Source: JADZAI01 sp047602465
GTDB taxonomy: Bacteria > Pseudomonadota > Alphaproteobacteria > Micropepsales > Micropepsaceae
Assembly (NCBI GenBank): GCA_047602465.1
Contig: JASGHF010000001.1
Coordinates: forward strand, 2,170,001 to 2,234,000
DNA length: 64,000 bases
Reading direction: 5' to 3'
The position numbers were made by a program, and so were the translations under genes. Below the pieces are notes generated by a model. The model saw only the letters and a program-made list of their open reading frames with translations. It was not told where the DNA came from and did no database searches. Shown here piece by piece: positions 24,882-33,542 of the stretch. Positions within the stretch are counted from its first letter, which is position 1; every line of letters starts with the position of its first letter.

Positions 24882-25378
24882 GTTTCGCTCCGGAGCGTGT
24901 GCTTGAGCATGATCTTCGCCCGCGTCATGCGGACCGCGACATTGCCGGGGGTGAGGCCGAGCGTTGCGGCGATCTCGTCGGTCGAGAAGTCCTCCAGCAC
25001 GAGGCTGACCACCTGCGCGTAGGCGATGGGCAGGGCGCGCACCGCCGCGACGAGGCGCGCGCGGCGGTCATTGTCCATCAGCACGGCCTCGGCCAGCGGG
25101 GCGGTCGAGGGCATCTCGTCGTCGATCTCGGCGGTGCGCGGTTCGCCCTTGGCCTTCACGACATGGGAGATGGCGCGGTTATGGGCGATGCGGGCGATGA
25201 AGGCCTTGAGCGAACCCTCGCCGCGAAAGCCGGGGAGGGCGCGCCACAAAGCGAGGGCGATGTCCTGGGTGAGGTCGCGCGCCTTTTCGCGGTCGGCCTC
25301 ATAGGTGGCGGCGATGCGCGCCACCATGCCGCCATGGCTGGCCCATGTATCCTCGAAGCGGGCATCGCGTCCGCGCAT
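24878..25378 (-). CDS. ECF-type RNA polymerase sigma factor
   Basis: 166 residues from ATG at 25378. Region 2 reads RDLTQDIALALWRALPGFRG with FIARIAHNRAISHV, and region 4 is ALPIAYAQVVSLVLEDFSTD then EIAATLGLTPGNVAVRMTRA. It should direct transcription of its own operon or of envelope-stress genes; no matching promoter was identified. It is preceded by the ABC-2 permease gene (7-base gap) and followed by the candidate anti-sigma, so an exporter and a sigma/anti-sigma pair share one transcript. Confidence 0.88.
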   Translation of the reverse strand: MRGRDARFEDTWASHGGMVARIAATYEADREKARDLTQDIALALWRALPGFRGEGSLKAFIARIAHNRAISHVVKAKGEPRTAEIDDEMPSTAPLAEAVLMDNDRRARLVAAVRALPIAYAQVVSLVLEDFSTDEIAATLGLTPGNVAVRMTRAKIMLKHTLRSET

Positions 25379-25385
25379 GATCCTC

Positions 25386-26507
25386 TCAGCTTTCCGCCAG
25401 CAACCGTTCGTCGCGAAGACGCCAGACCGAGGAGGCGAGGGCAAGGGCCGCGATGCCGAGCGAGAGCGCGGCGGAGATGCCCCACATCGTGAGATCGGGC
25501 CAGGGCGCGCCGAGCAGCGGGGCCTTCAGCGCCTCCATCTCGAACATCACCGGCCAGGGCTTGATCGACCCGCCGCCGCCCGTGAGCGCGCCGAAGCCGA
25601 GGGCGACGGGCGTGAAAGCGAAGAGGAGGGCGTAGGTCTGGCCTTCCTTGAAGGTGCGCGACCAGAGGCCGATCGCCATCTGCAGCGCCGCGACCGCGGC
25701 GGTGAGCGGGATGAGCATGGCGGTGGCGATGAGCGCCGTCTTCACGTCGAGCGACATGACGACGCCGAGATCCTCGATCGGCGTCCTGCGGATGACGATC
25801 AGGCTGATGGCGATGGTCGCCAGGGCGCCCACGATGCCGATGAGAAAGGCGATGGCGAATTTCGCGAGGATGAGCGCGGTGCGCGGCATGGGCAAAGTCA
25901 GCATCGGCTCCAGCCCCCGCCGTTCGCGCTCGCCCGCCGTCGCGTCGATGGCGGTCGACTGGCAGATGAAGAAGGGCGCGCAGATGAGGAAGAGGACCAG
26001 CGCGCTGACGAGACGGTTCGCCATCACCCCGATATGGGAGGTGTTGCGCAATTCGACGGCGAGCGGTTCGGCGATGTCCGCCGCGACGCCGGCGGCGGCG
26101 AGGCGCGCAGCGCTCAGCTCCTTGCCATAGGCTTCGAGCGCCAGCTTCATCTTGCGCGCTTCCTTGTCGGCGGCGTTGAGGTCGGCGACGACGGCGATGC
26201 GCCCGGAGCGGCCGGCGGCGAGCGCGGCCTCGTAGTCCTCAGGCACATCGAGGCAGATTTTCGCGTCCGTGGCGCGGGCGAGGCCTTTCGCTTCCAGCGC
26301 GGCGGCGAGCGGGGCGGGCGCGGCGGAGGCTTCGCAGAAGCGCCAGACGGGCGGCGTCGTGTCGGAGAGATCGCGCGCGGTGCTGGTGATGAGGAAGGCG
26401 ATGAGCAGCGGCCCGGCGAGCGCATAGAGAAAGGCCGAGGCGAGTTCGCGGCGTTCGCGGATGGCGGTCAGCCATTCTTTCCAGAAGGCGGCGGTGAAGG
26501 CGGTCAT
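25386..26507 (-). CDS. ABC-2 type permease (NatB-like)
   Basis: 373 residues. N-terminal TM near 20-40 preceded by FWKEWLTAIRERRELASAF, a large extracytoplasmic domain (about 45-165), then five to six TMs from about 170 to 365. EPMLTLPMPRTALILAKF and GERERRGLEPML are typical of NatB/ABC-2 sodium or drug exporters. Partner of the ATPase encoded just upstream (4-base overlap). Direction of transport is probably export; substrate unknown. Confidence 0.85.
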   Translation of the reverse strand: MTAFTAAFWKEWLTAIRERRELASAFLYALAGPLLIAFLITSTARDLSDTTPPVWRFCEASAAPAPLAAALEAKGLARATDAKICLDVPEDYEAALAAGRSGRIAVVADLNAADKEARKMKLALEAYGKELSAARLAAAGVAADIAEPLAVELRNTSHIGVMANRLVSALVLFLICAPFFICQSTAIDATAGERERRGLEPMLTLPMPRTALILAKFAIAFLIGIVGALATIAISLIVIRRTPIEDLGVVMSLDVKTALIATAMLIPLTAAVAALQMAIGLWSRTFKEGQTYALLFAFTPVALGFGALTGGGGSIKPWPVMFEMEALKAPLLGAPWPDLTMWGISAALSLGIAALALASSVWRLRDERLLAES

Positions 26508-27241
26508 GCGGCGGTCCTTTCGGGCGTGGACGCCGACAGCGCCACGATGGCGTCTTCCAGCGTCGCGACGCCGGCCTTCGCGCAGATTTCGGCGGGCGTG
26601 CCGGTCGTGACGGTGCGGCCATGGGCGATGAGGGTGATGGCGTCGGAAAGCTCGGCGACCTCGGCCATGATGTGGCTGGACATGAGGATGCAGAGACCAT
26701 CGGCGCGCAGGCGCTTCAGCAATTCGCGCAGCAGCCGCACCGCGAAGATGTCGAGGCCGCGTGTCGGTTCATCGAGGATGAGATTGGCGGGCCTGTGGAC
26801 GATGGCGCGGCCGAGCGCCGCCTTCACCTGCTGGCCCTGGCTCATGCCCGCCGTGCGGCGGTCGGCGATGGCGCCCATGTCGAGCAGGGTGACGGTGCGC
26901 TGGACGGCGCCGGTGAGCGCCGGACCCTTGAGGCCGTGGATGGCGGCGGAGAGTTCAAGATGCTCGCGCACGGTGAGGCGGGGATAGAGGCCGAAGCGAT
27001 CGGCGAAGAAGCCCAGACGCTTCAGCGCCGCGATGCGGTCGTGCCGGACATCGAGGCCGTCAATGGCGGTGCGGCCGCTGTCGGGGCGGATGAGGCCGGC
27101 GATGGCGCGGAGCGTCGTCGTCTTGCCCGAGCCGTTGCCGCCGAGCAGCGTGGTGATGGCGGCGTCGTTCGCCTTCAGGCTGACGCCCTGGGCCGCGTGA
27201 ACCGCGCCATAGGATTTGAAGTAGTCCTGGACCTCGATCAC
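26504..27241 (-). CDS. ABC transporter ATP-binding protein (NatA-like)
   Basis: 245 residues from a GTG at 27241. Walker A LLGGNGSGKTTTLRAIAG, Q-loop region FFADRFGLYPRLTV, signature GMSQGQQVKAALGRAIV and Walker B ANLILDEPTRGLD are all present, so it should be an active ATPase. The signature is MSQGQQ in place of LSGGQ, as in many NatA-type subunits. It overlaps both the small membrane protein upstream (GTGA) and the permease downstream (ATGA). Confidence 0.92.
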   Translation of the reverse strand: MIEVQDYFKSYGAVHAAQGVSLKANDAAITTLLGGNGSGKTTTLRAIAGLIRPDSGRTAIDGLDVRHDRIAALKRLGFFADRFGLYPRLTVREHLELSAAIHGLKGPALTGAVQRTVTLLDMGAIADRRTAGMSQGQQVKAALGRAIVHRPANLILDEPTRGLDIFAVRLLRELLKRLRADGLCILMSSHIMAEVAELSDAITLIAHGRTVTTGTPAEICAKAGVATLEDAIVALSASTPERTAA

Positions 27242-27396
27242 GGTGCGGCCTCCTGTGCCGTCGGCGCAGATGCGGGAACCGGTTCGGCATGGGCCATGGC
27301 CAGCGCGAGGGCGGCGGCGAAGAGCGCCGCGGCAAGCGGCACAAGGCTCCAGATCACCGGGCCAAGGCTGACCCGGTCTTCGTCAGGCGGTGACAT
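27238..27396 (-). CDS. Small single-pass membrane protein at head of ABC/ECF operon
   Basis: 52 residues from ATG at 27396. After a charged start (MSPPDEDRVSLGP) there is one hydrophobic helix of about 25 residues (VIWSLVPLAAALFAAALALA), then a short Pro/Ala tail. Its TGA overlaps the GTG of the ATPase gene by four bases, the same coupling seen through the rest of the operon, which is the best evidence that it is real. No family recognised; it may be an accessory subunit of the exporter. Confidence 0.6.
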   Translation of the reverse strand: MSPPDEDRVSLGPVIWSLVPLAAALFAAALALAMAHAEPVPASAPTAQEAAP

Positions 27397-27469
27397 GAGG
27401 CGTTTCCCTTTTTTGGGTCTCGCTTGTGTCAGTCTGCGCCCGGCGGCGTTTCTTACAGCGATGCGCGAA

Positions 27470-27898
27470 TTATTTTGCGAGGCGGCGGGCGACCGGCTTC
27501 ACCGTCGCGCAGGCCGGCGTGCCATCCCGGCCCGTTCCGTCAACGACCGTTTCGATGACGCCGCCGCCTTTCACGGCCCGGCCGATGAGTCCGGCGTCGA
27601 TATCGTGGATATCGATCTTCATGCGGCGTGACCATTGCGAGGCGGCGTCGCCGGCGGATGCGCCGACACGGATATAGACGAAGCGGCGCAGCGCGCCCTC
27701 GGGCCGGACCTGATCGCCGTAGAATCTGGGGCCGGGCGCCACGCGGACGGGAAAGTCGAAGCTGAGCGCTTCGCCGTCACGCGATGTCCGGGGATCGAGC
27801 GGCGTGCTGTCCTTGGCCTGCAGGCTGTGCATGACGCCGGGGACCGGCCGCTCGATGCGGATGCGGAAGGTGAGGGCGACCTGACCTGCCTTGGTCAT
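27470..27898 (-). CDS. DUF5990-like protein
   Basis: 142 residues with no signal peptide. LTFRIRIERPVPGVMHSLQA, LSFDFPVRVAPGPRFYGDQV, RRFVYIRVGASAGDAASQWS and RRMKIDIHDI resemble the DUF5990 pattern (a jelly-roll-like beta protein of unknown role). It lies 16 bases after the argG stop on the same strand and may be read through from it. Family match is by memory of the pattern, so moderate. Confidence 0.6.
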   Translation of the reverse strand: MTKAGQVALTFRIRIERPVPGVMHSLQAKDSTPLDPRTSRDGEALSFDFPVRVAPGPRFYGDQVRPEGALRRFVYIRVGASAGDAASQWSRRMKIDIHDIDAGLIGRAVKGGGVIETVVDGTGRDGTPACATVKPVARRLAK

Positions 27899-27914
27899 CC
27901 GCGCCGCCCGCGCC

Positions 27915-29139
27915 TTACTTTTTCAGGCGGCGGGCGGCGAGCGTGCGCAGGCGGAGCGCGTTCAGCTTGATGAAGCCGGCCGCATCCTTCTGGTCGTAGG
28001 CGCCGCCGTCTTCCTCGAACGTCACGAGGTTCTTGGCGTAGAGCGAATTGGGACTTTCGCGGCCGGTGACGATGACATTGCCCTTGTAGAGCTTGAGGCG
28101 GACCGTGCCGGCGACATCCTTTTGGCTGAGGTCGATGGCGGCCTGCAGCATCTCGCGCTCCGGCGCGAACCAGAAGCCGTTATAGATCAGCTCGGCATAG
28201 CGCGGCATCAGCTCGTCCTTCAGATGCGCGGCGCCGCGGTCGAGCGTGATGCTCTCGATGGCGCGGTGGGCCTGAAGCAGGATGGTGCCGCCCGGCGTTT
28301 CATAGACGCCGCGCGACTTCATGCCGACGAAGCGGTTTTCCACCAGATCGAGGCGGCCGATGCCGTTGTCGCGCCCCAGATCGTTCAGCTTCGCCAGCAG
28401 CGCGGCGGGGCCGAGATTTTCGCCGTCGATCGAGACAGGGTCGCCCTTCTCGAAACCGATGGTGATCTCGGTCGGCTGGTCGGGCGCAGCCTCCGGGCTG
28501 ATCGTGCGCTGATAGACCATCTCGTCGGCTTCGACGTCGGGGTCTTCCAGCACTTTGCCTTCGGAGGAGGAGTGCAGGAGGTTCGCGTCGACCGAGAACG
28601 GCGCTTCGCCGCGCTTGTCCCTGGCGATGGGGATCTGATGCGCCTCGGCGAAGGCGATGAGCTTGGTGCGGCTTTCCAGAATCCCACTCGCGCCAGGGGG
28701 CGATGATCTTCACGTCGGGCTTCAGCGCGTAATAGCCGAGTTCGAAGCGGACCTGATCGTTGCCCTTGCCGGTCGCGCCATGGGCGACGGCGTCGGCGCC
28801 GAGGCGGTTGGCGATGTCGATCTGCTTTTTCGCGATGAGCGGGCGGGCGATGGAGGTGCCGAGCAGATACTGGCCCTCATAGACCGCATTGGCGCGGAAC
28901 ATCGGGAAGACGAAGTCGCGGCAGAATTCGTCGCGCACGTCCTCGATGAAAATGTTCTCCGGCTTGATGCCCAGCAGCAGCGCCTTCTCGCGCGCCGGTT
29001 CAAGCTCGCCCCCCTGGCCGAGATCGGCGGTGAAGGTGATGACCTCGCAGCCATATTCGGTCTGCAGCCATTTCAGGATCACCGAGGTGTCGAGACCGCC
29101 CGAATAGGCGAGGACGACTTTCTTGGGGCTGGCGGCCAT
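27915..29139 (-). CDS. argG: Argininosuccinate synthase (apparent +1 frameshift)
   Basis: ATP-dependent ligation of citrulline and aspartate in arginine synthesis. The N-terminal half starts MAASPKKVVLAYSGGLDTSV (P-loop) and runs through GATGKGNDQVRFELGYYA to APWREWD. The C-terminal half continues in another frame: SRTKLIAFAEAHQIPIARDK, FSVDANLLHSSSEGKVLEDP and VYQRTISPE through to the end at 27915. Deleting one base from the AA at 28680-28681 (TT on the coding strand) restores D-L-E-S-R-T and a continuous protein of 407 residues, the normal length. Both halves are otherwise well conserved, so the gene is either intact with an assembly error or very recently broken. Confidence 0.93.
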
Positions 29140-29335
29140 GGGCGTTGGGTTCCGGCGCTGAATTGCGGGCGCTTGGTAGCGTTTGGGGCGGCGGGACACA
29201 ACACGGGGCGCTTAAGGCACGGACAAGGTTGCGTGCGGGAACAATACGGAAACCATCGGCTGAGATGATGCGGCATGGACTTGTGGGACGCGGTCGCAAG
29301 GCGCATCTCTAGGCGTGAAAGGAACAGTTCCGCCG

Positions 29336-29788
29336 ATGGCCGACAGCCAGAAATTCCATGTCGCGGTGCATATGCTGATGATCCTCGCGTCGCACAAATC
29401 GGGTGCGGCCGAAGGGGCGATGACCTCTGCCGAAATGGCCAAGAGCGTGAACGCCAATCCGGTGGTGCTGCGGCGGGTGATTTCGGCGCTGGCGCAGGCC
29501 GGCATCCTCAGCACACGGGCCGGCGCGCATGGCGGCGTGTGGCTGGCGCGCAAGCCCGACGCGATCGCGCTGGACGGCGTGCGGCAGGCGGTGGACGGAT
29601 CGAGCCTGGTGTGCAGCCGCGCCAATGTGAACAATGAATGCCCGGTCGCCGTGGCGGCGCTGGGCGTCATCGACGGGGTGGCGAAGCGGGTGAACGGCGC
29701 GGTGAACGCCTCGCTGGCTGAGCTGACGCTGAAGGATCTGGTCGCGCAACTGCCGGACGGCGAAGCGCCGGAAACGGCGTTCTGCTGA
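29336..29788 (+). CDS. Rrf2 family transcriptional regulator
   Basis: 150 residues from the ATG at 29336 (GTG at 29315 would add seven residues; AAGGA lies between). The HTH region is MLMILASHKSGAAEGAMTSA with KSVNANPVVLRRVISALAQA and GILSTRAGAHGGVWLARKPD, standard Rrf2. Two cysteines occur in VCSRANVNNECPVA and one at the very C-terminus; this is not the full CxnCxnC of the Fe-S IscR group and suits the YwnA-like subgroup. Divergent from argG. Confidence 0.88.
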   Translation: MADSQKFHVAVHMLMILASHKSGAAEGAMTSAEMAKSVNANPVVLRRVISALAQAGILSTRAGAHGGVWLARKPDAIALDGVRQAVDGSSLVCSRANVNNECPVAVAALGVIDGVAKRVNGAVNASLAELTLKDLVAQLPDGEAPETAFC

Positions 29789-29794
29789 GGCCGC

Positions 29795-31072
29795 CTAGCG
29801 CGCGGATGCAGGCTGCGGCTTGCTGCGCATCCACTTGGACAGCACGAATTTCTCCGACGAGCGCGGCGGCGTGCCCTCGTGCTGCGAGCGGATGTCGATC
29901 TCGCCCGCGGCATCGACATTGTCCCACATCAGCGCATCGCCGCGCTTGCCCTTGAAGCGCCAGCCGACGCGCGGGAAGACCGTCTCGCCGCCCTCATAGC
30001 CTTCGTTCAGATAGACGACGAGCGACCGGATGCGCTGGCCCCCGGTTTCGATCATCTGGTGCTGGGCGGGGACGGAGGGATCGAGCCAGTCCCAGTGCGG
30101 GCCGAAAAGCTGGCCCGGCACGTAATGCAGCATCGACAGCGTCTCGCCGTTGGCGGACGGCTCGCCGAGCGCGCGGCTGATGAGTTCATCGAGGCTCTGG
30201 ATCAGCGCATCGGACTCAACGAGGCCCAGCGGGGCCAGCATATATGTGCGCAGGCCGTAGCCCGGCATGCCGGGCCGTTCCACGACCCGCAGATAAGGCG
30301 CGGCGCGCGAGATGACGTAGTCGCACTCCTCCGGCGTGAGGAGGCGGTTGAAGGTGGCGATGCGGGGCGCGGCGTGGCGCATGAAGGGCCGGGGCAAGGC
30401 GCGCTCGTGCGGCCAGCGCATCGCCTCGGCGATGCGCGTCCAGTTCACCTGGCCGAGTTCGAAGACGGGCGAGGACGGCTCGGGCGCCGGGGTGCGGCGG
30501 CTGCGGAGGAGCTTCAGCGCGTTCGGCTCGTTGGCGCGTGCGGCGAGGGTGAGGCGGGCGAGCGCCTGGGCCTCGCCGCCTTCGTCGAGCAGCAGGCGGC
30601 CGGCGACATAGAGCGCGGACGGGAAACCCTTGCCCGCCGCGCGGTCGGCGAGGGCGAGGCGGGTCTCGTGCCATTTGCGCTCCTGCGGCAGCATGAGCGC
30701 GACCTGGAGAAGCGCGCGAGGCTCGTGCGCCTCGGCGGCTTCGAGCAGCTGGCGTTTCGCGCCGTCCCAGTCGCGCGGGCCGAGCGCGGAGGAGACGAGG
30801 AGATTGGCGTAGAGCGCCTTGGCGGTGGCTTCGCCGGCGTCGGCGGCGCTGCGGATGATGGCGGCGCCGCCTTCGACATCCCTGGGGCCGCGATGGCCGA
30901 TGAGTTTCCACACGCCGGTCTGCATCAGCGCCGCCTGCTGGCCCGCGGCGGCGGCCTCGATGATCCAGTGTTCGGCCTCGGCGCGCTTGCCTGCCCGGTT
31001 GGCGGCGCGCGCGAGCTCCATGCGGGCTTCGCCATCGCCCGCTTTCGCCCGCACCAGAAGCTCGGCAGTCAT
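29795..31072 (-). CDS. Sel1-repeat plus prolyl-4-hydroxylase-type dioxygenase
   Basis: 425 residues. The N-terminal half (1-190) is a chain of short helical Sel1/TPR-like repeats (GDGEARMELARAANRAGKRA, DAGEATAKALYANLL, GKGFPSALYVAGRLLLDEGG). The C-terminal half is a P4H/2OG-Fe(II) oxygenase: FNRLLTPEECDYVISRAAPY, HxD in FGPHWDWLDP, strand SLVVYLNEGYEGGETVFPRV, distal His in RSQHEGTPP and 2OG-binding Lys in SEKFVLSKWM. Likely hydroxylates a protein side chain recognised by the repeat domain (inference). ATGA overlap with rlmN. Confidence 0.82.
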   Translation of the reverse strand: MTAELLVRAKAGDGEARMELARAANRAGKRAEAEHWIIEAAAAGQQAALMQTGVWKLIGHRGPRDVEGGAAIIRSAADAGEATAKALYANLLVSSALGPRDWDGAKRQLLEAAEAHEPRALLQVALMLPQERKWHETRLALADRAAGKGFPSALYVAGRLLLDEGGEAQALARLTLAARANEPNALKLLRSRRTPAPEPSSPVFELGQVNWTRIAEAMRWPHERALPRPFMRHAAPRIATFNRLLTPEECDYVISRAAPYLRVVERPGMPGYGLRTYMLAPLGLVESDALIQSLDELISRALGEPSANGETLSMLHYVPGQLFGPHWDWLDPSVPAQHQMIETGGQRIRSLVVYLNEGYEGGETVFPRVGWRFKGKRGDALMWDNVDAAGEIDIRSQHEGTPPRSSEKFVLSKWMRSKPQPASAR

Positions 31073-32199
31073 CCCGGCATCCGCTGGAGTTCGGCGGAGC
31101 GCAGTTCGGCGAACTTCGCGGACGCGCGTTCCTTGACGCTCTCGCTCTTCAGCTGGCCGCACGCGGCCATGATGTCGCGCCCGCGCGGGGTGCGGATGGG
31201 CGAGGCGTAGCCGGCGGCGTTGACGACGTCGGCGAATTTTTCGATCTGCGCCCAGTCGGAACATTCGTACGGCGCGCCCGGCCAGGCGTTGAACGGGATC
31301 AGATTGATCTTGGCGGGGATGCCCGCGAGTTTCTTCACCAGCAGCCTGGCGTCGGCGACGCTGTCGTTCACGTCCTTCAGCATCACATATTCGAAGGTGA
31401 TGCGGCGGGCGTTGGAGGCGCCGGGATAGGCGCGGCAGGCGGCGAGCAGTTCGTCGATCTTGTACTTCTTGTTCAGCGGCACGATGACGTCGCGCACTTC
31501 GTCGCGCGGCGAGTGCAGCGAAATGGCGAGCATCGAGCCGATCTCGGCGCCGGCCTTTTCGATCATCGGCACGACGCCCGCGGTTGAGAGCATGATGCGC
31601 CGTCTGGAGAGGGTGAGGCCCTCGCCGTCGGACATGATCTCGATCGCGTCCTTGACGTTGTCGAAATTGTAGAGCGGCTCGCCCATGCCCATCATCACCA
31701 CATTGGTGACCTTGCGCAGTTCGGTGGGCTTGCCGGCCGGGTAGTCGCCGAGCGCATCGCGGGCGACCAGCACCTGCGCGATGATCTCCTCAGGGGTGAG
31801 GTTGCGCACGAGCTTCTGCGTGCCGGTGTGGCAGAAGCGGCAGGTCAGCGTGCAGCCGACCTGCGAGGAGACGCAGAGCGTGCCGCGGTTCTCTTCCGGG
31901 ATATAGACCGCCTCGATCTCGATGCCGGGGCCGAAGCGCAGCAGCCATTTGCGCGTGCCGTCCTCGGATATCTGCTGGGTGACGATCTCGGGCCGGGCCA
32001 GCGTGAACTTTTCGGCCAGCACCGCGCGCAGCGCCTTGGAGACGCTCGTCATCTCGTCGAACGTCGTCGCGCCGCGCTGATAGATCCAGTGCCAGACCTG
32101 GCCGGCGCGCATGCGCGCCATCCGGGTCTCGACGCCCGCCGCGATCAGTTCGGCGGCGAGCTTTTCACGGGTGAGGCCGACAAGGCTCTTCAGGGACAT
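31069..32199 (-). CDS. rlmN: 23S rRNA/tRNA adenine-C2 methyltransferase
   Basis: 376 residues. Radical-SAM enzyme: the Fe-S motif CTLTCRFCHTG (CxxxCxxC), SSQVGC before it, VVMMGMGEPLYNFDNV, SMLAISLHSPRDEVRDVIVP, FEYVMLKDVNDS and LIPFNAWPGAPYECSD. The conserved C-terminal Cys in MAACGQL completes the two-cysteine mechanism. Modifies A2503 of 23S rRNA and A37 of tRNAs. Its first 10 bases overlap the end of the IalB-family gene, and it is probably co-transcribed with it and with the downstream dioxygenase. Confidence 0.96.
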   Translation of the reverse strand: MSLKSLVGLTREKLAAELIAAGVETRMARMRAGQVWHWIYQRGATTFDEMTSVSKALRAVLAEKFTLARPEIVTQQISEDGTRKWLLRFGPGIEIEAVYIPEENRGTLCVSSQVGCTLTCRFCHTGTQKLVRNLTPEEIIAQVLVARDALGDYPAGKPTELRKVTNVVMMGMGEPLYNFDNVKDAIEIMSDGEGLTLSRRRIMLSTAGVVPMIEKAGAEIGSMLAISLHSPRDEVRDVIVPLNKKYKIDELLAACRAYPGASNARRITFEYVMLKDVNDSVADARLLVKKLAGIPAKINLIPFNAWPGAPYECSDWAQIEKFADVVNAAGYASPIRTPRGRDIMAACGQLKSESVKERASAKFAELRSAELQRMPG

Positions 32200-32708
32200 T
32201 CCTGGTTGATCCGGTCGAGCGCGCCCGAGGCGCCCGACAGCGAGTAGGTATCTGTGGTGTTGGTGCCGCGCTTGGACGTGCCCTTCACGCTCATGTTCGA
32301 GCCGCCGCGCATGGCGGCGATGAGCTTCTGCTCGGTCGCGCCGTCGACGATCCAGGCGGCGCCGTCGGTGCCGGCGTTCACGGTGACGAAGGAGAAGGTC
32401 GCGCCGCCGACCGTCACGGTCGCCTTGGAGCCGTCCTTGAAGGGATAGCCGATGACGATGGAGGGTTCGCCCTTCACCTGACGGGCCGGGAAGTTGGAGA
32501 TGATGAAGAAGATCGGGTCGCGCTTGACGTTGCCGGGTTCGGACTTCTTGGGCTGGGAAAGCGCGTAGCACACGGTCGCGCCGCCATCGGTCGACTTGAA
32601 CGCCTTCCAGTCGTTGAACTCGCCGAGCAGTTCAGGCTTGGCGAGGGCGGCGCCGCCGAAGCACAAAGCGGCGCTGAGGGCGGTGACGCAGGCAATCGTC
32701 GAACGCAT
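32190..32708 (-). CDS. IalB-like (invasion-associated locus B) secreted protein
   Basis: 172 residues with a signal peptide (CVTALSAALCFGGAALA). LLGEFNDWKAFKSTDGGATV then CYALSQPKKSEP is the family's opening pattern, followed by DPIFFIISNFPARQVKGEPS, IVIGYPFKDGSKA and DTYSLSGASGALDRINQEC. The two conserved cysteines (CYAL and QECP) are kept. The family is periplasmic and widespread in alphaproteobacteria, most with no link to invasion. Confidence 0.88.
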   Translation of the reverse strand: MRSTIACVTALSAALCFGGAALAKPELLGEFNDWKAFKSTDGGATVCYALSQPKKSEPGNVKRDPIFFIISNFPARQVKGEPSIVIGYPFKDGSKATVTVGGATFSFVTVNAGTDGAAWIVDGATEQKLIAAMRGGSNMSVKGTSKRGTNTTDTYSLSGASGALDRINQECP

Positions 32709-32896
32709 GGGCGAACCTTGTTCTGGCGCGCCGCCGAGGGGTGCGGCGCTTTTCGGGGGCAGATTTGGCCTATGCCGGGCGGGCTGACAAGAGAAAGGGA
32801 CGCTTGACGGCCGCAGATCGGGGTCGGGGCGGTCCCAGGATCGCGGCCAACCGGGGCGATTTCATGGCGGAGCGCCCGTCCTGCAGGGGCGCGGGA

Positions 32897-33475
32897 TCAG
32901 CCGCGCTTCAGGGGCTGGATGAAGGGACGGGCGCCGGGGCCGGGATGGCGCAGGACCGGCGTGCCCCATTCATGGCCGGCTTTCGGCCTGTAGGCCTCGC
33001 GCGGGCCGCCGGCGGCGACGGGGCGCTCGGCGAACCGGCCGGCGGTGAGAAGGCGGTCATACATGACGATGGCGCCGGCGGTGGCGACGTTGAGGCAGAA
33101 GGCGGTGGGGATCTTGACCGTGAAGGCGCAGAGATTCTGGACGCGCTCGCTGAGCGAGCCGCGTTCGGAACCGAAAATATAGGCGGCGCGGGCCGGGTGG
33201 CGGAACGAGGGCATGGGGATCGCGTCTTCGGTGAACTCGATCCCGACCAGATCGCAGCCCCTGGGCAGCAGGAAATCCTCGAAGCGGGCGAAGGGGTAAT
33301 GCGGCACCTGACCCTCGGCGGCGGAGGTGTCGGCATGGCGCACGATGCGGGATTTGGCCTCGGCCTCGATGGTGAAGGTGAAGCTGGCGCCGAAGGCATG
33401 GGCCGTCCTCAGCAGATTGCCGAGATTCATGGCCTTGGAGATGCCCTCCGCCCCGATGCCGAAATAGCCGCGCAT
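32897..33475 (-). CDS. SpoU/TrmH-family RNA methyltransferase
   Basis: 192 residues. SPOUT motifs: NLGNLLRTAHAFGASFTF (motif 1), YIFGSERGSLSERV (motif 2) and KIPTAFCLNVATAGAIVMYD (motif 3). The last motif has FCLNVATAGA where LNVSVA is common; the knot should still form. It 2'-O-methylates a ribose in tRNA or rRNA; the exact target is not readable. It is compact, with no N-terminal substrate domain. Divergent from asparaginase. The C-terminal 40 residues (RFAERPVAAGGPREAYRPKA) are Pro/Arg-rich and probably disordered. Confidence 0.85.
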   Translation of the reverse strand: MRGYFGIGAEGISKAMNLGNLLRTAHAFGASFTFTIEAEAKSRIVRHADTSAAEGQVPHYPFARFEDFLLPRGCDLVGIEFTEDAIPMPSFRHPARAAYIFGSERGSLSERVQNLCAFTVKIPTAFCLNVATAGAIVMYDRLLTAGRFAERPVAAGGPREAYRPKAGHEWGTPVLRHPGPGARPFIQPLKRG

Positions 33476-33542
33476 GGGATGAAGAAGCGCAGTCTTGCGG
33501 GGGCCGTCAAGGCGGCCTAGGAGGCGGCCTTAAGGAGCCGCC

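Noticed and set aside
25305..26987. Open frame of 560 codons on the plus strand across the ABC permease and ATPase genes
   Set aside because: Product is low-complexity (Gly/Glu/Arg-rich) and antisense to two genes with Walker motifs and membrane helices; a GC-codon shadow.
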